From Methanosarcinaceae archaeon (GTDB lineage: Archaea; Halobacteriota; Methanosarcinia; Methanosarcinales; Methanosarcinaceae), in contig JAIPUR010000003.1 of the NCBI GenBank assembly GCA_020055655.1, positions 111,616 through 175,615 of the forward strand: a stretch of DNA of 64,000 nucleotides. The letters are read 5' to 3'. Positions 53,611 through 61,336 of this stretch are shown piece after piece (position 1 is the stretch's first letter; every line of letters starts with the position of its first letter). The notes beneath the pieces were generated by a model that saw only the letters and a program-made list of their open reading frames with translations, ran no database searches and had not been told where the DNA came from. The translations under genes and the position numbers were made by a program.

Positions 53611-53985
53611 GTGAAAATAAAAACAATATTATTTATTTCCTTTTTATTGTTGTCTAGTGTAGCCAGTGCTCAGTCATTTGATATAGTCCGGCCAAACGAA
53701 GATTATCAGGATTGTGTGGGCATGGCTGTTCAGTATTGCAGAGAGAACCCAGAATACATACCATGTTCGATGTCAAGGTTTCCCACATTCAAGATGAGCC
53801 ACATGGTCGCAGTGAAGATTTTAGACAGTGATACAATACACATAGTTGACAACACACAAAATGCATCTTATGGTGTCCACAACTGGCAATTAGACGGGCA
53901 GTACTATCATTTTTGGATAGATGAACCTATTAAGCGTAATTTTTACAGGTTGTGGGATAACAGGGATGTGATTTTGAATGCGTAA
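53611..53985 (+). CDS. Small secreted Cys protein B with possible Cys-His-Asp triad
   Basis: A 124-residue exported protein. GGGTGATGAC precedes GTG 53611; signal peptide KIKTILFISFLLLSSVASA. C35 (DYQDCVGMAV), H64 (MSHMVAVKI) and D80 (HIVDNT) are spaced as in papain/transglutaminase/NlpC-like Cys hydrolases. The C-terminus is FWIDEPIKRNFYRLWDNRDV, shared in part with the A copy. Could cut a surface protein or peptide cross-link of the host envelope. The triad is inferred by spacing, not by a verified family match. Confidence 0.55.
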   Translation: MKIKTILFISFLLLSSVASAQSFDIVRPNEDYQDCVGMAVQYCRENPEYIPCSMSRFPTFKMSHMVAVKILDSDTIHIVDNTQNASYGVHNWQLDGQYYHFWIDEPIKRNFYRLWDNRDVILNA

Positions 53986-56362
53986 ACTGTTTATGTGCAT
54001 TTTTGTTTTAATGTTGTGTATAATCCCCGCTACCGCTGCTGTATCAGTTGATGATTGGACAAGTTACACAGCACCAGACGAAAGACAATGGACGAGTGTT
54101 GCTTTTGGAAATGGTGTAATAGTGGCCACTTCGAACAACGGGGACGGCAATGATTCTATAATGGTATCTAACAACGGCATGACTTATGAAATGGTATCAT
54201 CTGCAAATGATTCCCGTGTGTTGTCAGAGGTCATATGGGATGAAGAGAACTCACAGTTTGTTATTGTTGGTGACAATACTATAATGCTTAGTGACGATGG
54301 TGTCACCTGGCGCGAAATAACACCGCCCGTTGATGAAGTTTTTACATCCGTTGCTTCTGGTGATGGATATATTATTTCAGTTGCTACGTTGGGAACAAAT
54401 AGAACCATATATTCAACTGACGCAGGAGAAACATGGAGTGTATATTCAAGTATAATTAGCATGGATTCGAACCAATGGGAGTCTATTGTACACGGTGATG
54501 ATCGTTTTGTGGCAGTGTCTGCCGATGGAGTAATTGCAGAGTTCTTGACATCTAATGACATATCATTTTCATTGTCTGCCCCGTCCTCTTTTACTTACAC
54601 TGATATAGAATATGCCAATAACACATGGGTTATAGTTTCAAGTGGTGGTGATTATAGAACTACGTGGAAACACCCTGAAAACGGAATTTACGGTGGATGG
54701 ACTCGTTCTAGTACAAGCTTCGCGGAATCATGGAATTCGGTTGAACATGATGGCGAAAAGTTTATAGCACTCGCATCTGGTAGTGATTTGATGTATTCAT
54801 ATGATGCAGATACTTGGTACAATATGAGTATACCATATACGGGATCGTGGGATGGGTTTGAATATTGCCAAAGCGGCGATGGGGAGATGTTAGTGGCCGT
54901 ATCTTCTAGTGTATCCAGTGATGATATAATCACATCCGGTAATATAGCCCCGCTCCTGGTATCACCTGTCAATACTACCATATTCACGAAATCATACCCA
55001 CCCCTGTTACATGATATACAACTGACATGGTCGGGTCCGACATCAAACGGATATAAATACCAAGTAGCTAAAGACGTGAACTTCAATACGCTGGTTGCGG
55101 ATTCATCCACAACAAATACATTTGCAACGGTTTCATTACAGGACGGAACATATTATTGGCGTGTAGCAGGGTATTCGGATGATTTGAGCGATTACATGGA
55201 CTATAGTACCCCGTGGACATTCACTGTCAATGCATCAAGTACAATCACTGGTCCAGCAATCGAGGGCACTGTTTATACACCTGCTGGAAGCATGTTATCT
55301 GGTGTACGTGTGACCATATACAATGATACATACACTGATGATTATTTAACGACTGCCAATGGTTATTATCTTTTCAACGATGGGATAGGTGCTGGTTCTT
55401 ACGTTGTTCAGGCTTCTAAAGACGGATATGAAACAAATTCTTTGAACATAGCTAATGTGACAGCAGGATATACCACAACGACAAATATAATATTAGAGGA
55501 AGACAACGCCCCTAACTACATACTCCCCCATTATGTTCAATTCACAGTAAAGTCACTATGGAACGCAGTATACGCAGATGTAAATGTTAATGTGTATGAA
55601 GGAGATTCCGCAACATCGTTATATTCGGGAACAACTGACAGTGCTGGAAGGGTTGGCTTTAAACTATCCGAAACATCAGAGTACCGATTGACATTTATAA
55701 GCTCTGAATTGGGCATTGATGAAGAAATAACAATATACCCCGTTGAAACTAGTTACAACGTGTATGTGTTCAGGTCTGTTTGGGATTACCTAGATGAAAA
55801 TAAGATAATGGATGACTATATTGCATTTTCAGTATCGGCAAACGAGATAAACGCTTCACATGCGTACATCAATGTAACATATTTAGATTCACTAAGTGAA
55901 ACCACGGATATAAATATATATATATACCAAAACAACCAATCTGATATAGTAAATCAAACACTGATAGCAAGCCAATCATATGGCGCTGATTCAGACGTAA
56001 ACGGCTCATTTATCATTGAAGATTATTCAAACGAAGGCTATATTATAAAATTCATCGGATCACATACAACGTTTGGCGACATTGAAAGAGTATTTTCAGT
56101 TTCATTTGATGGAATGGAGGATAATCTCGGATGGTCTACCGCGTGGTTGTGGATGGGTGTTTTTGTTCTCGTATTCGTTGCAGCAATGTATAGCGAACCA
56201 AATGCATCTATTGGAGCTATAACAGTATCGTTGATTGGCTGGGTTCTTTATGCTATGGACTGGTTTGCATCGGTGAATTCAGTGTCTATAATATCCGGCC
56301 TGACACTTGCCACGGTTGTATCAATAGCGGCATATATGAGTGATAAAGCAAAGAAGGAGTGA
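53978..56362 (+). CDS. Large surface protein B: BNR-like beta-propeller, CarboxypepD_reg domain, three-helix anchor (spike/fibre 4)
   Basis: A 794-residue exported protein. Signal peptide RKLFMCIFVLMLCIIPATAA. Residues about 25-320 are repeats of the form W-x-S-V/I ... GNGVIVATSNN ... MVSNNGMTYEMV, with TIMLSDDGVTWREI and TIYSTDAGETWSVY (BNR/sialidase-like propeller blades). Then a fibronectin-like domain, CarboxypepD_reg (GVRVTIYNDTYTD ... GYYLFNDG ... SKDGYETNSLN), an APNYILPHYVQFTVKSL domain and a three-helix anchor (GWSTAWLWMGVFVLVFVAAM ...). The C-terminal half is homologous to spike 2 (41132), the head is different. The propeller would bind sugar on the host surface. Confidence 0.8.
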   Translation: MRKLFMCIFVLMLCIIPATAAVSVDDWTSYTAPDERQWTSVAFGNGVIVATSNNGDGNDSIMVSNNGMTYEMVSSANDSRVLSEVIWDEENSQFVIVGDNTIMLSDDGVTWREITPPVDEVFTSVASGDGYIISVATLGTNRTIYSTDAGETWSVYSSIISMDSNQWESIVHGDDRFVAVSADGVIAEFLTSNDISFSLSAPSSFTYTDIEYANNTWVIVSSGGDYRTTWKHPENGIYGGWTRSSTSFAESWNSVEHDGEKFIALASGSDLMYSYDADTWYNMSIPYTGSWDGFEYCQSGDGEMLVAVSSSVSSDDIITSGNIAPLLVSPVNTTIFTKSYPPLLHDIQLTWSGPTSNGYKYQVAKDVNFNTLVADSSTTNTFATVSLQDGTYYWRVAGYSDDLSDYMDYSTPWTFTVNASSTITGPAIEGTVYTPAGSMLSGVRVTIYNDTYTDDYLTTANGYYLFNDGIGAGSYVVQASKDGYETNSLNIANVTAGYTTTTNIILEEDNAPNYILPHYVQFTVKSLWNAVYADVNVNVYEGDSATSLYSGTTDSAGRVGFKLSETSEYRLTFISSELGIDEEITIYPVETSYNVYVFRSVWDYLDENKIMDDYIAFSVSANEINASHAYINVTYLDSLSETTDINIYIYQNNQSDIVNQTLIASQSYGADSDVNGSFIIEDYSNEGYIIKFIGSHTTFGDIERVFSVSFDGMEDNLGWSTAWLWMGVFVLVFVAAMYSEPNASIGAITVSLIGWVLYAMDWFASVNSVSIISGLTLATVVSIAAYMSDKAKKE

Positions 56363-56369
56363 AGGAAAT

Positions 56370-56759
56370 ATGAAAAAATACTATGCAATTGTCCTTTTCA
56401 TTTTTGCATTTCAGCTCATGTCAACTGCAATAAATTCAGAGGATATTTTTGCACAGTCAATGAATGAACTGGACAATTCAGGAACAACCATTGAACAGTT
56501 GAATTCATCCACGTACTCACAAATGCAATCAGATGTAGTTGTATCCGATGGTTTACTCGATTCTTTGTTTTTGGGTGCTGGGCTGATACTAGACGCATTG
56601 AAACTATTGGTCATTGTATTCTTAAAAACTCTAGTAATTGCACCCACACTAATATCATATGGTGTACCGACTGCATTTGCATTGATATTCCAAGGGATGA
56701 CAACTGTGATACAGACACTTGCTATACTTGAATTCAAGACCGGCAGGAGGACAAGCTAA
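56370..56759 (+). CDS. Secreted or membrane protein, 129 aa
   Basis: GAAGGAAAT before ATG 56370. Signal-like helix YYAIVLFIFAFQLMSTAI, a polar part NELDNSGTTIEQLNSSTYSQMQS, then two helices (DALKLLVIVFLKTLVIAPTLI and TAFALIFQGMTTVIQTLAIL). The frame at 56340 is longer but unsupported. Its stop overlaps the next ATG (TAATG). Confidence 0.6.
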   Translation: MKKYYAIVLFIFAFQLMSTAINSEDIFAQSMNELDNSGTTIEQLNSSTYSQMQSDVVVSDGLLDSLFLGAGLILDALKLLVIVFLKTLVIAPTLISYGVPTAFALIFQGMTTVIQTLAILEFKTGRRTS

Positions 56760-57409
56760 TGAGGCAAAATAAGGCGATTCTGGCTGTCTTATTTGTTCTC
56801 TTGATGTGTACCATACCCGCAAATGCAGTACCGGTGATTGATTTTTCATCACCTGCGCAATTTGCCAAACTTACACATGGAACTAATCAAACTTACACGG
56901 TTACAGCAAATGAAAGTATAGATACATGGGCGTGGAGTGTGGATGGGGTAGACCAGGCCACAAACAGCGATTCTATTTCTATTGTACTATCTACCAGAGG
57001 CCAGCACAATGTGACGGTAACAGCAACAAACGTTAACGGGATAGCAACGTATTCTTTTTATCCGTATTCTCTTAGGCAAACTACCACCGAAGACTCGGTA
57101 AGAATCGAGAACAGTGGATATTCTGAAATAATGGATTCGTTTAGAACTTATGAAATAAATGACTTTTTTGGTGCTGTTACTATACCAGGTACAATGATGT
57201 TAGGTGGTTTTTATTATTTATTTGTTATAGGTCTACCATTCTATATGATATGGAACAGACAACAAAAACTCTTGTTACCATCTGTACTAGGGTTGATTTT
57301 AGGGTTTATTATGATACCATTGATACCTGAACAGTATACAATGTTCGCACAGTTGTCGATTGTGCTCGGTGCTACCGGTGTTGTATGGGCAGTTTATAAG
57401 GACAGGTGA
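56759..57409 (+). CDS. Surface protein with PKD-like domain and three-helix anchor
   Basis: A 216-residue protein with signal peptide NKAILAVLFVLLMCTIPANA, one immunoglobulin/PKD-like domain (GTNQTYTVTANESIDTWAWSVDGVDQATNSDSISI ... GQHNVTVTATNVNG), then three helices (GFYYLFVIGLPFYMIW, LLPSVLGLILGFIMIPLI, AQLSIVLGATGVVWAVY). The anchor resembles that of the spikes in plan. Part of module B. Confidence 0.68.
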   Translation: MRQNKAILAVLFVLLMCTIPANAVPVIDFSSPAQFAKLTHGTNQTYTVTANESIDTWAWSVDGVDQATNSDSISIVLSTRGQHNVTVTATNVNGIATYSFYPYSLRQTTTEDSVRIENSGYSEIMDSFRTYEINDFFGAVTIPGTMMLGGFYYLFVIGLPFYMIWNRQQKLLLPSVLGLILGFIMIPLIPEQYTMFAQLSIVLGATGVVWAVYKDR

Positions 57410-57413
57410 TATT

Positions 57414-57569
57414 TTGTCACGACAAAACAAACCAGAATATGCAAAAATGAAATCTAAAAAACGCAAGGGTAGGAGTAAGGCAACAGTGTCTAATTACTCG
57501 GGCACTTTTATTTTATTAGATGATCAGACAATTGAAGCAATTGCCTGCGTGGAAAACAGCTTTAAATAA
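57414..57569 (+). CDS. Small basic protein, 51 aa, TTG start
   Basis: GGTGATATT then TTG 57414. Basic first half (SRQNKPEYAKMKSKKRKGRSKATVSN) and neutral second half. Lies between module B membrane proteins and the basic protein at 57605. Confidence 0.5.
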   Translation: MSRQNKPEYAKMKSKKRKGRSKATVSNYSGTFILLDDQTIEAIACVENSFK

Positions 57570-57604
57570 TAGGACATACAAAATAATACTAAATAGGTGA
57601 TATT

Positions 57605-57805
57605 ATGCCAGCTAGGAAAAGAACAACTACAACCAGAAGATCAACACGGAAAACATCAACCAAAAGACAACCTGCAAAGAAGCCTATGTATGTTGTGACG
57701 GGCAAATTTAATTTGAAGTCGGGGAAGGTAACAATGGCCGAAAAGGAAAGATTGATTAAGAAGGTACGCGCAAAGGGCGGAACTGCAACGGTTAAGAAGG
57801 TATAA
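57605..57805 (+). CDS. Very basic 66-aa DNA-binding candidate
   Basis: GGTGATATT before ATG 57605. The N-terminal half is Arg/Lys/Thr-rich (ARKRTTTTRRSTRKTSTKRQ), the rest YVVTGKFNLKSGKVTMAEKERLIKKVRAKGGTATV is a small domain. Composition suggests a nucleoprotein of the virion. Last plus-strand gene before a convergent junction. Confidence 0.6.
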   Translation: MPARKRTTTTRRSTRKTSTKRQPAKKPMYVVTGKFNLKSGKVTMAEKERLIKKVRAKGGTATVKKV

Positions 57806-57817
57806 ATACAATAAAAA

Positions 57818-57832
57818 CCAATACTGTATTGG
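57818..57832. promoter_or_regulatory. Perfect palindrome CCAATAC-T-GTATTGG
   Basis: A 7-1-7 palindrome at the end of the plus-strand structural block. It shares the half-site CAATAC/GTATTG with the operator at 30078-30135, so the same regulator might bind both. It could alternatively act as part of a bidirectional terminator. Confidence 0.5.
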
Positions 57833-57857
57833 CGGAAACTACAACCATACATAAATA

Positions 57858-57914
57858 CCCGTGGACAAAAACTCTCCTGAAATGATGTTTGCTTTTGTGT
57901 TCTGTGTTCACGGG
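57858..57914. terminator. Long hairpin in the convergent junction
   Basis: CCCGTGGACA (57858-57867) pairs with TGTTCACGGG (57905-57914), ten pairs with one G-T, around a 37-base loop. It lies between the plus-strand gene ending at 57805 and the minus-strand gene ending at 58025, so a shared terminator is the simplest reading. The loop contains CTGAAATGATG, like adjoining D' and C' boxes of a C/D RNA, without clear terminal boxes. Confidence 0.45.
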
Positions 57915-58024
57915 CACTAATTATCTATTTTTACTATTTTCAATGCATATAATACAATTGCTTTGATATTTAATGCGCTTAGAAAGGACATATGGGCTTA
58001 GTATAAGCAAAAATAAAGGGATGT

Positions 58025-58630
58025 TTAAGATTCATCCCAAACTAGATATTTCTTCACATTCAAATTACCATTGTTGCCGATTGCCGTGTACTTGACGTTT
58101 GCGTAGTCAGTGCGAGAATCATCAAGAAACGCTACGAGAATACTATACTTCATAACGTTAATACCATCGGTGTCATCAAAGTGGACCTTACCACGTTTCT
58201 TGATTTGTGCTACAAAGTTATCAAGTTCCATAGTCGATATGACTAACCGGTTACGATTATCTGGCATACCATGTTCATTCTTTTTCTGTAAGAAGTATAC
58301 CATCGATGTTCTGTCACCAATAACATTTGGTGTGTTCACCGGAGTTGATATGCCTTCTGGTTTAGATGTTTCCTTGATATGTATTCGTTTTTCTTCGGTA
58401 TCAGATGTTTCTTTGATTTTTGTGCTTGGTGCAGGTACACACTGCAGCGGACCAGGTGTTTTGGGCCATTCCCTTGCAAACTCTTCCGCATCAGCATAAC
58501 GAATATCAATTATATCAATTTCTGCTCTGCAATCCTTGATTTTCTGTTCAAGGTATTTGATTTGTTTGAACAAGTCTGCACGCTGATTATCAAGTTCGGT
58601 CAATCGTTTTTGTGGATAATTATCATTCAT
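58025..58630 (-). CDS. Unknown protein with N-terminal coiled coil, 201 aa
   Basis: Residues 1-45 are a predicted coiled coil (RLTELDNQRADLFKQIKYLEQKIKDCRAEIDI), then a low-complexity Pro/Glu/Lys linker (60-105), and a beta-rich domain with TMELDNFVAQIKKRGKVHFDD. Last gene of a minus-strand block. Not recognised. Confidence 0.65.
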   Translation of the reverse strand: MNDNYPQKRLTELDNQRADLFKQIKYLEQKIKDCRAEIDIIDIRYADAEEFAREWPKTPGPLQCVPAPSTKIKETSDTEEKRIHIKETSKPEGISTPVNTPNVIGDRTSMVYFLQKKNEHGMPDNRNRLVISTMELDNFVAQIKKRGKVHFDDTDGINVMKYSILVAFLDDSRTDYANVKYTAIGNNGNLNVKKYLVWDES

Positions 58631-58661
58631 ATATAATCACTCTCTCTATATGTGGTTTTTC

Positions 58662-58793
58662 TTATTTATGTCTTTTCAGCTCTTCAATTGTATCTTCCAA
58701 TTGCAGTTTCTTTCTACGTAGACGGTTAATTTCCATGATAACCATGCCATGTTCTCTCTCTGCATTTTTTATACGCTCTGTAATTGTATACAT
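58662..58793 (-). CDS. 43-aa coiled-coil peptide
   Basis: GGTGAATAAA before ATG 58793. Sequence YTITERIKNAEREHGMVIMEINRLRRKKLQLEDTIEELKR is one helix of the coiled-coil type. Good ribosome site and block position support it despite its size. Confidence 0.5.
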   Translation of the reverse strand: MYTITERIKNAEREHGMVIMEINRLRRKKLQLEDTIEELKRHK

Positions 58794-58794
58794 T

Positions 58795-58914
58795 TTATTC
58801 ACCTTCCACAAGTTCACCTAATTCTTTTTCTAATCTGTCCTTTTCGTTCTTATAGTAGTGTATTAGATATTCACATTTAGCCAATTTAGTTTCAAGTATT
58901 GTTGATTTTTTCAT
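58795..58914 (-). CDS. 39-aa coiled-coil peptide
   Basis: Starts at ATG 58914, just after AATAGGTAAA. KKSTILETKLAKCEYLIHYYKNEKDRLEKELGELVEGE is a charged helix. Its GAAGGTGAA end supplies the ribosome site for the next small gene. Confidence 0.45.
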   Translation of the reverse strand: MKKSTILETKLAKCEYLIHYYKNEKDRLEKELGELVEGE

Positions 58915-58945
58915 ATTTTTACCTATTGTTTTTATCGTTATCGTG

Positions 58946-59146
58946 TCATACCTTCAATAATTTAACAGTTAATACATTTAACCAAAAAAAAACACCCATA
59001 CTGACAAAACAAAACGACCAACCTACCAAATAATAAACCGCACACAGTTCATTTATTGGAACTAGCCATTTATACACAAAAGCACAACTGACTAAAAAAA
59101 TAGAGTAGTATATCATTCCAATTATGTCTCTTTTTGTGATATTCAT
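58946..59146 (-). CDS. Two-helix membrane protein, 66 aa
   Basis: GGTGAAAACAAA before ATG 59146. Basic MNITKRD start, then helices IIGMIYYSIFLVSCAFVYKWL and CAVYYLVGWSFCFVSMGVFFWL. Unknown role in the minus-strand block. Confidence 0.5.
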   Translation of the reverse strand: MNITKRDIIGMIYYSIFLVSCAFVYKWLVPINELCAVYYLVGWSFCFVSMGVFFWLNVLTVKLLKV

Positions 59147-59202
59147 TTTGTTTTCACCTTGCTATGTGTTTCTTATACTTTTCAACCGTCTACCTCTATA
59201 TG

Positions 59203-59304
59203 TTAAAGTTTAAAATTTGTAATCATGATGTAAATACACATGAATAACACTACAAATCCTACACATGTCAATGTAAATATGATTTTATTCATGTTTTCGT
59301 TCAT
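59203..59304 (-). CDS. 33-aa membrane peptide
   Basis: Overlaps the stop of the zinc-ribbon gene (ATATGA). One hydrophobic helix KIIFTLTCVGFVVLFMCIYIMI. Very short; the overlap is the supporting evidence. Confidence 0.4.
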   Translation of the reverse strand: MNENMNKIIFTLTCVGFVVLFMCIYIMITNFKL

Positions 59305-59534
59305 ATCTTCACTTTCTTCTGTAATCCTATGAACATGTCTAAACGTCTTAACATGTTTTCACCACTTGATAGTGAATCATTCCACTCATATTCCACTAAA
59401 TTATATTTTTCTGAACACCGGGGGCATAAAAAAAATGGCATACCTGCAAATTCAGGCATTTTGTTCGGTACAATCACCCCGTTTACAACGGTTGTTTTTT
59501 TACTCTCTGTCAAACATTTTAAACACATTACCAT
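59301..59534 (-). CDS. Zinc-ribbon-like small protein, 77 aa
   Basis: CLKC near the N-terminus and CPRC about 30 residues later form a likely zinc knuckle (MCLKCLTESKK ... FFLCPRCSEKY). The rest is charged. Possible regulator of the early block. Confidence 0.55.
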   Translation of the reverse strand: MVMCLKCLTESKKTTVVNGVIVPNKMPEFAGMPFFLCPRCSEKYNLVEYEWNDSLSSGENMLRRLDMFIGLQKKVKI

Positions 59535-59743
59535 TTTCTATCACTTCCTTTATCACTTCCTTTATTTATATCTAAATATGTTCTATGATATACACTTTCA
59601 ATACCATACAAAGTTACTAAGCTGGATTTAATGCATTTATCATCTGGATCTGCATTAAGTAAATCTTCGTGTCTTTTAATTTGTGCTTTAATATATTCGT
59701 TCATAAACTGTAAATCTTTTTGTAACTCTGTCAATTTGCTCAT
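59528..59743 (-). CDS. Small helical protein, 71 aa
   Basis: GGAG ahead of ATG 59743. Helical, basic and acidic (SKLTELQKDLQFMNEYIKAQIKRHEDLL). First gene of the minus-strand block; its promoter would be ATTTATAAA near 59762-59772 read on the minus strand. Confidence 0.5.
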   Translation of the reverse strand: MSKLTELQKDLQFMNEYIKAQIKRHEDLLNADPDDKCIKSSLVTLYGIESVYHRTYLDINKGSDKGSDRKW

Positions 59744-59925
59744 CTTATCATTTCTCCAATTTTTATAAATTACACATTTCTATTAAAATGTGCATTTTAA
59801 CACGCCATAATCTATGTTAATGAATGATTATATGCTATTTATAGTTATCTAAAGTGCACAGTTCGAAATGTTTATAACACATTATGACGTAGTGTGTATT
59901 ATATTAAACACAATGGTTGATTAAT
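59744..59925. promoter_or_regulatory. Divergent control region between the two early blocks
   Basis: CACATTT (59773-59779) and AAATGTG (59786-59792) form a 7-base inverted repeat around six bases, next to the minus-strand TATA. On the plus side TTTATAACA (59871-59879) serves the integrase block. Both blocks therefore fire from one 180-base spacer, as in a lysis/lysogeny switch. Confidence 0.5.
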
Positions 59926-60144
59926 ATGATGTACAACACAACAACAAATTATGCATATGGCACTGGAATGGATTTCATTGGAATAATAGGCACTGTAATT
60001 ATTGTATTAGTTGCATTGTTGAGTACTGTGGTTACATTCGTTTTAATTCAGGATATATGGTTTTCAATTCGGGATTATTATATATCATTACACAAAAAAG
60101 CTTTTTTAGACGCACTTAGAGAATATGACAAGGAAAACAAATGA
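59926..60144 (+). CDS. Membrane protein, 72 aa
   Basis: ATG 59926 or 59929 after GGTTGAT. One strong helix MDFIGIIGTVIIVLVALLSTVVTFVLIQDIWF and a basic C-terminus. The stop overlaps the integrase ATG. Confidence 0.5.
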   Translation: MMYNTTTNYAYGTGMDFIGIIGTVIIVLVALLSTVVTFVLIQDIWFSIRDYYISLHKKAFLDALREYDKENK

Positions 60145-60800
60145 ACAAAATAACACCATACAACAACTCCCGCGATATGATGCTTCTAGATCAAAAAGAG
60201 CACATAACCAGAGAAGAACATGAAAAGATACTACAAGCATGTGTAGAAGTCTACAACACCAAAAAAGCAAGTGCATACAATCAGTACATAATGGAAAGAA
60301 ATTACTTTTTCCTATTGTGCCTATGGAACACCGGCGCAAGAGTAAGCGATGTATGCCAGTTCAGAGTTGGTAACATTGACACATACAAAGGATGTATAAC
60401 ATTTGACGTTAGCAAGACATCAAAAAAACACATAGTTATGCTGGAAGAAACATTTATCCTGGCATTTCACAACTATGTACAAAAGTGGAATATCAAAGGG
60501 TATCTGTTTACCAAATTCAAAGACATAAACGCAGATGTAACCACACAGGAACATATTAAGCGTAGACAGGTAAACATGTTCATTGCTGAGTACGGAGAAC
60601 AGGCAGGTATAACACGCAATGTACACCCACATTTGTATAGACATGGAATAGCTGTTGATATGTTGAATAATGGTGTTGCAATTGAATTTATATCAAAGTT
60701 CTTAGGACATAGCAATGTGCAGACAACTGCGAACTTTTACGCAAAAATCACGCCTGAAATATGCATGAAGTTCATACATGATAAGATGAGGATTAATTAA
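60141..60800 (+). CDS. Tyrosine recombinase (integrase), compact
   Basis: A 219-residue integrase. Catalytic residues are clear: R67 in NTGARVSDV, K95/K96 in SKTSKKHIVM, H164 and R167 in VHPHLYRHG, H190 in FLGHSNVQTT, and Y200 in NFYAKI. The catalytic domain fills most of the protein and the usual N-terminal core-binding domain is short or missing. It likely integrates the element at the cysteate synthase 3' end. The gene is intact, unlike the SSV-type integrases split by integration. Confidence 0.9.
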   Translation: MNKITPYNNSRDMMLLDQKEHITREEHEKILQACVEVYNTKKASAYNQYIMERNYFFLLCLWNTGARVSDVCQFRVGNIDTYKGCITFDVSKTSKKHIVMLEETFILAFHNYVQKWNIKGYLFTKFKDINADVTTQEHIKRRQVNMFIAEYGEQAGITRNVHPHLYRHGIAVDMLNNGVAIEFISKFLGHSNVQTTANFYAKITPEICMKFIHDKMRIN

Positions 60801-60815
60801 GAGGAAGTTAAAACA

Positions 60816-61094
60816 ATGATAAAAGAATATATTAAAAAACTAATCAAAGAAGAAATATTAAATGAAAAAGACGATATTGAGAATATACAAATGGATTTAT
60901 TAAAAATACACAGAGAACTAGCTGAAATCGAAGAAAGTATTGATACCATTAATAACCAATTTGATGAACACTGGAACAAAATGTATGATTTGAAAGAAGA
61001 TACTGAAAAATCAATTGCCCAGATGGTTCATGATACTATAATAAAATTAGAATCGTATGAAGAAGCAGCATTGGCAGTATTAAGAAACAAATAA
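60816..61094 (+). CDS. Coiled-coil protein, 92 aa
   Basis: Continuous charged helix (KEYIKKLIKEEILNEKDDIENIQMDLLKIHRELAEIEESIDTINNQFDE). Starts 15 bases after the integrase with GAGGAAG upstream. No function assigned; may modulate recombination. Confidence 0.55.
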   Translation: MIKEYIKKLIKEEILNEKDDIENIQMDLLKIHRELAEIEESIDTINNQFDEHWNKMYDLKEDTEKSIAQMVHDTIIKLESYEEAALAVLRNK

Positions 61095-61106
61095 TGATTA
61101 ATTAAC

Positions 61107-61199
61107 ATGACATACAATGGAAACATAAGAGTAGAATCTTTAGAAGCAATTGAAAAAGACGAGTTGATTATTCATGATGTCAAGGCGGTGAAGAAATGA
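61107..61199 (+). CDS. 30-aa peptide
   Basis: ATG 61107 to TGA: TYNGNIRVESLEAIEKDELIIHDVKAVKK. Its stop overlaps the next ATG. Evidence is only the chained layout. Confidence 0.35.
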   Translation: MTYNGNIRVESLEAIEKDELIIHDVKAVKK

Positions 61200-61336
61200 C
61201 TAACCACACCGGTTGCAGTAGACCAAATAAAACACTATACACAGCATGTGATGATTGTGCATTGAAAGATGATCATATGGAATGTGAGCGAACACGGATG
61301 CAGGAAGGATTGGTATTGGTTGAGAGGGATGTTTAA
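61196..61336 (+). CDS. 46-aa Cys-rich peptide
   Basis: ATG 61196 follows GGCGGTGAAGAA. Cysteines in TGCSRP, TACDDCALK and HMECERT suggest metal binding. Chained to the next gene by TAATG. Confidence 0.45.
   Translation: MTNHTGCSRPNKTLYTACDDCALKDDHMECERTRMQEGLVLVERDV

Noticed and set aside
58110..58499. 129-codon plus-strand frame
   Set aside because: Shadow of the coiled-coil protein on the minus strand at 58025-58630, which has neighbours in the same direction.
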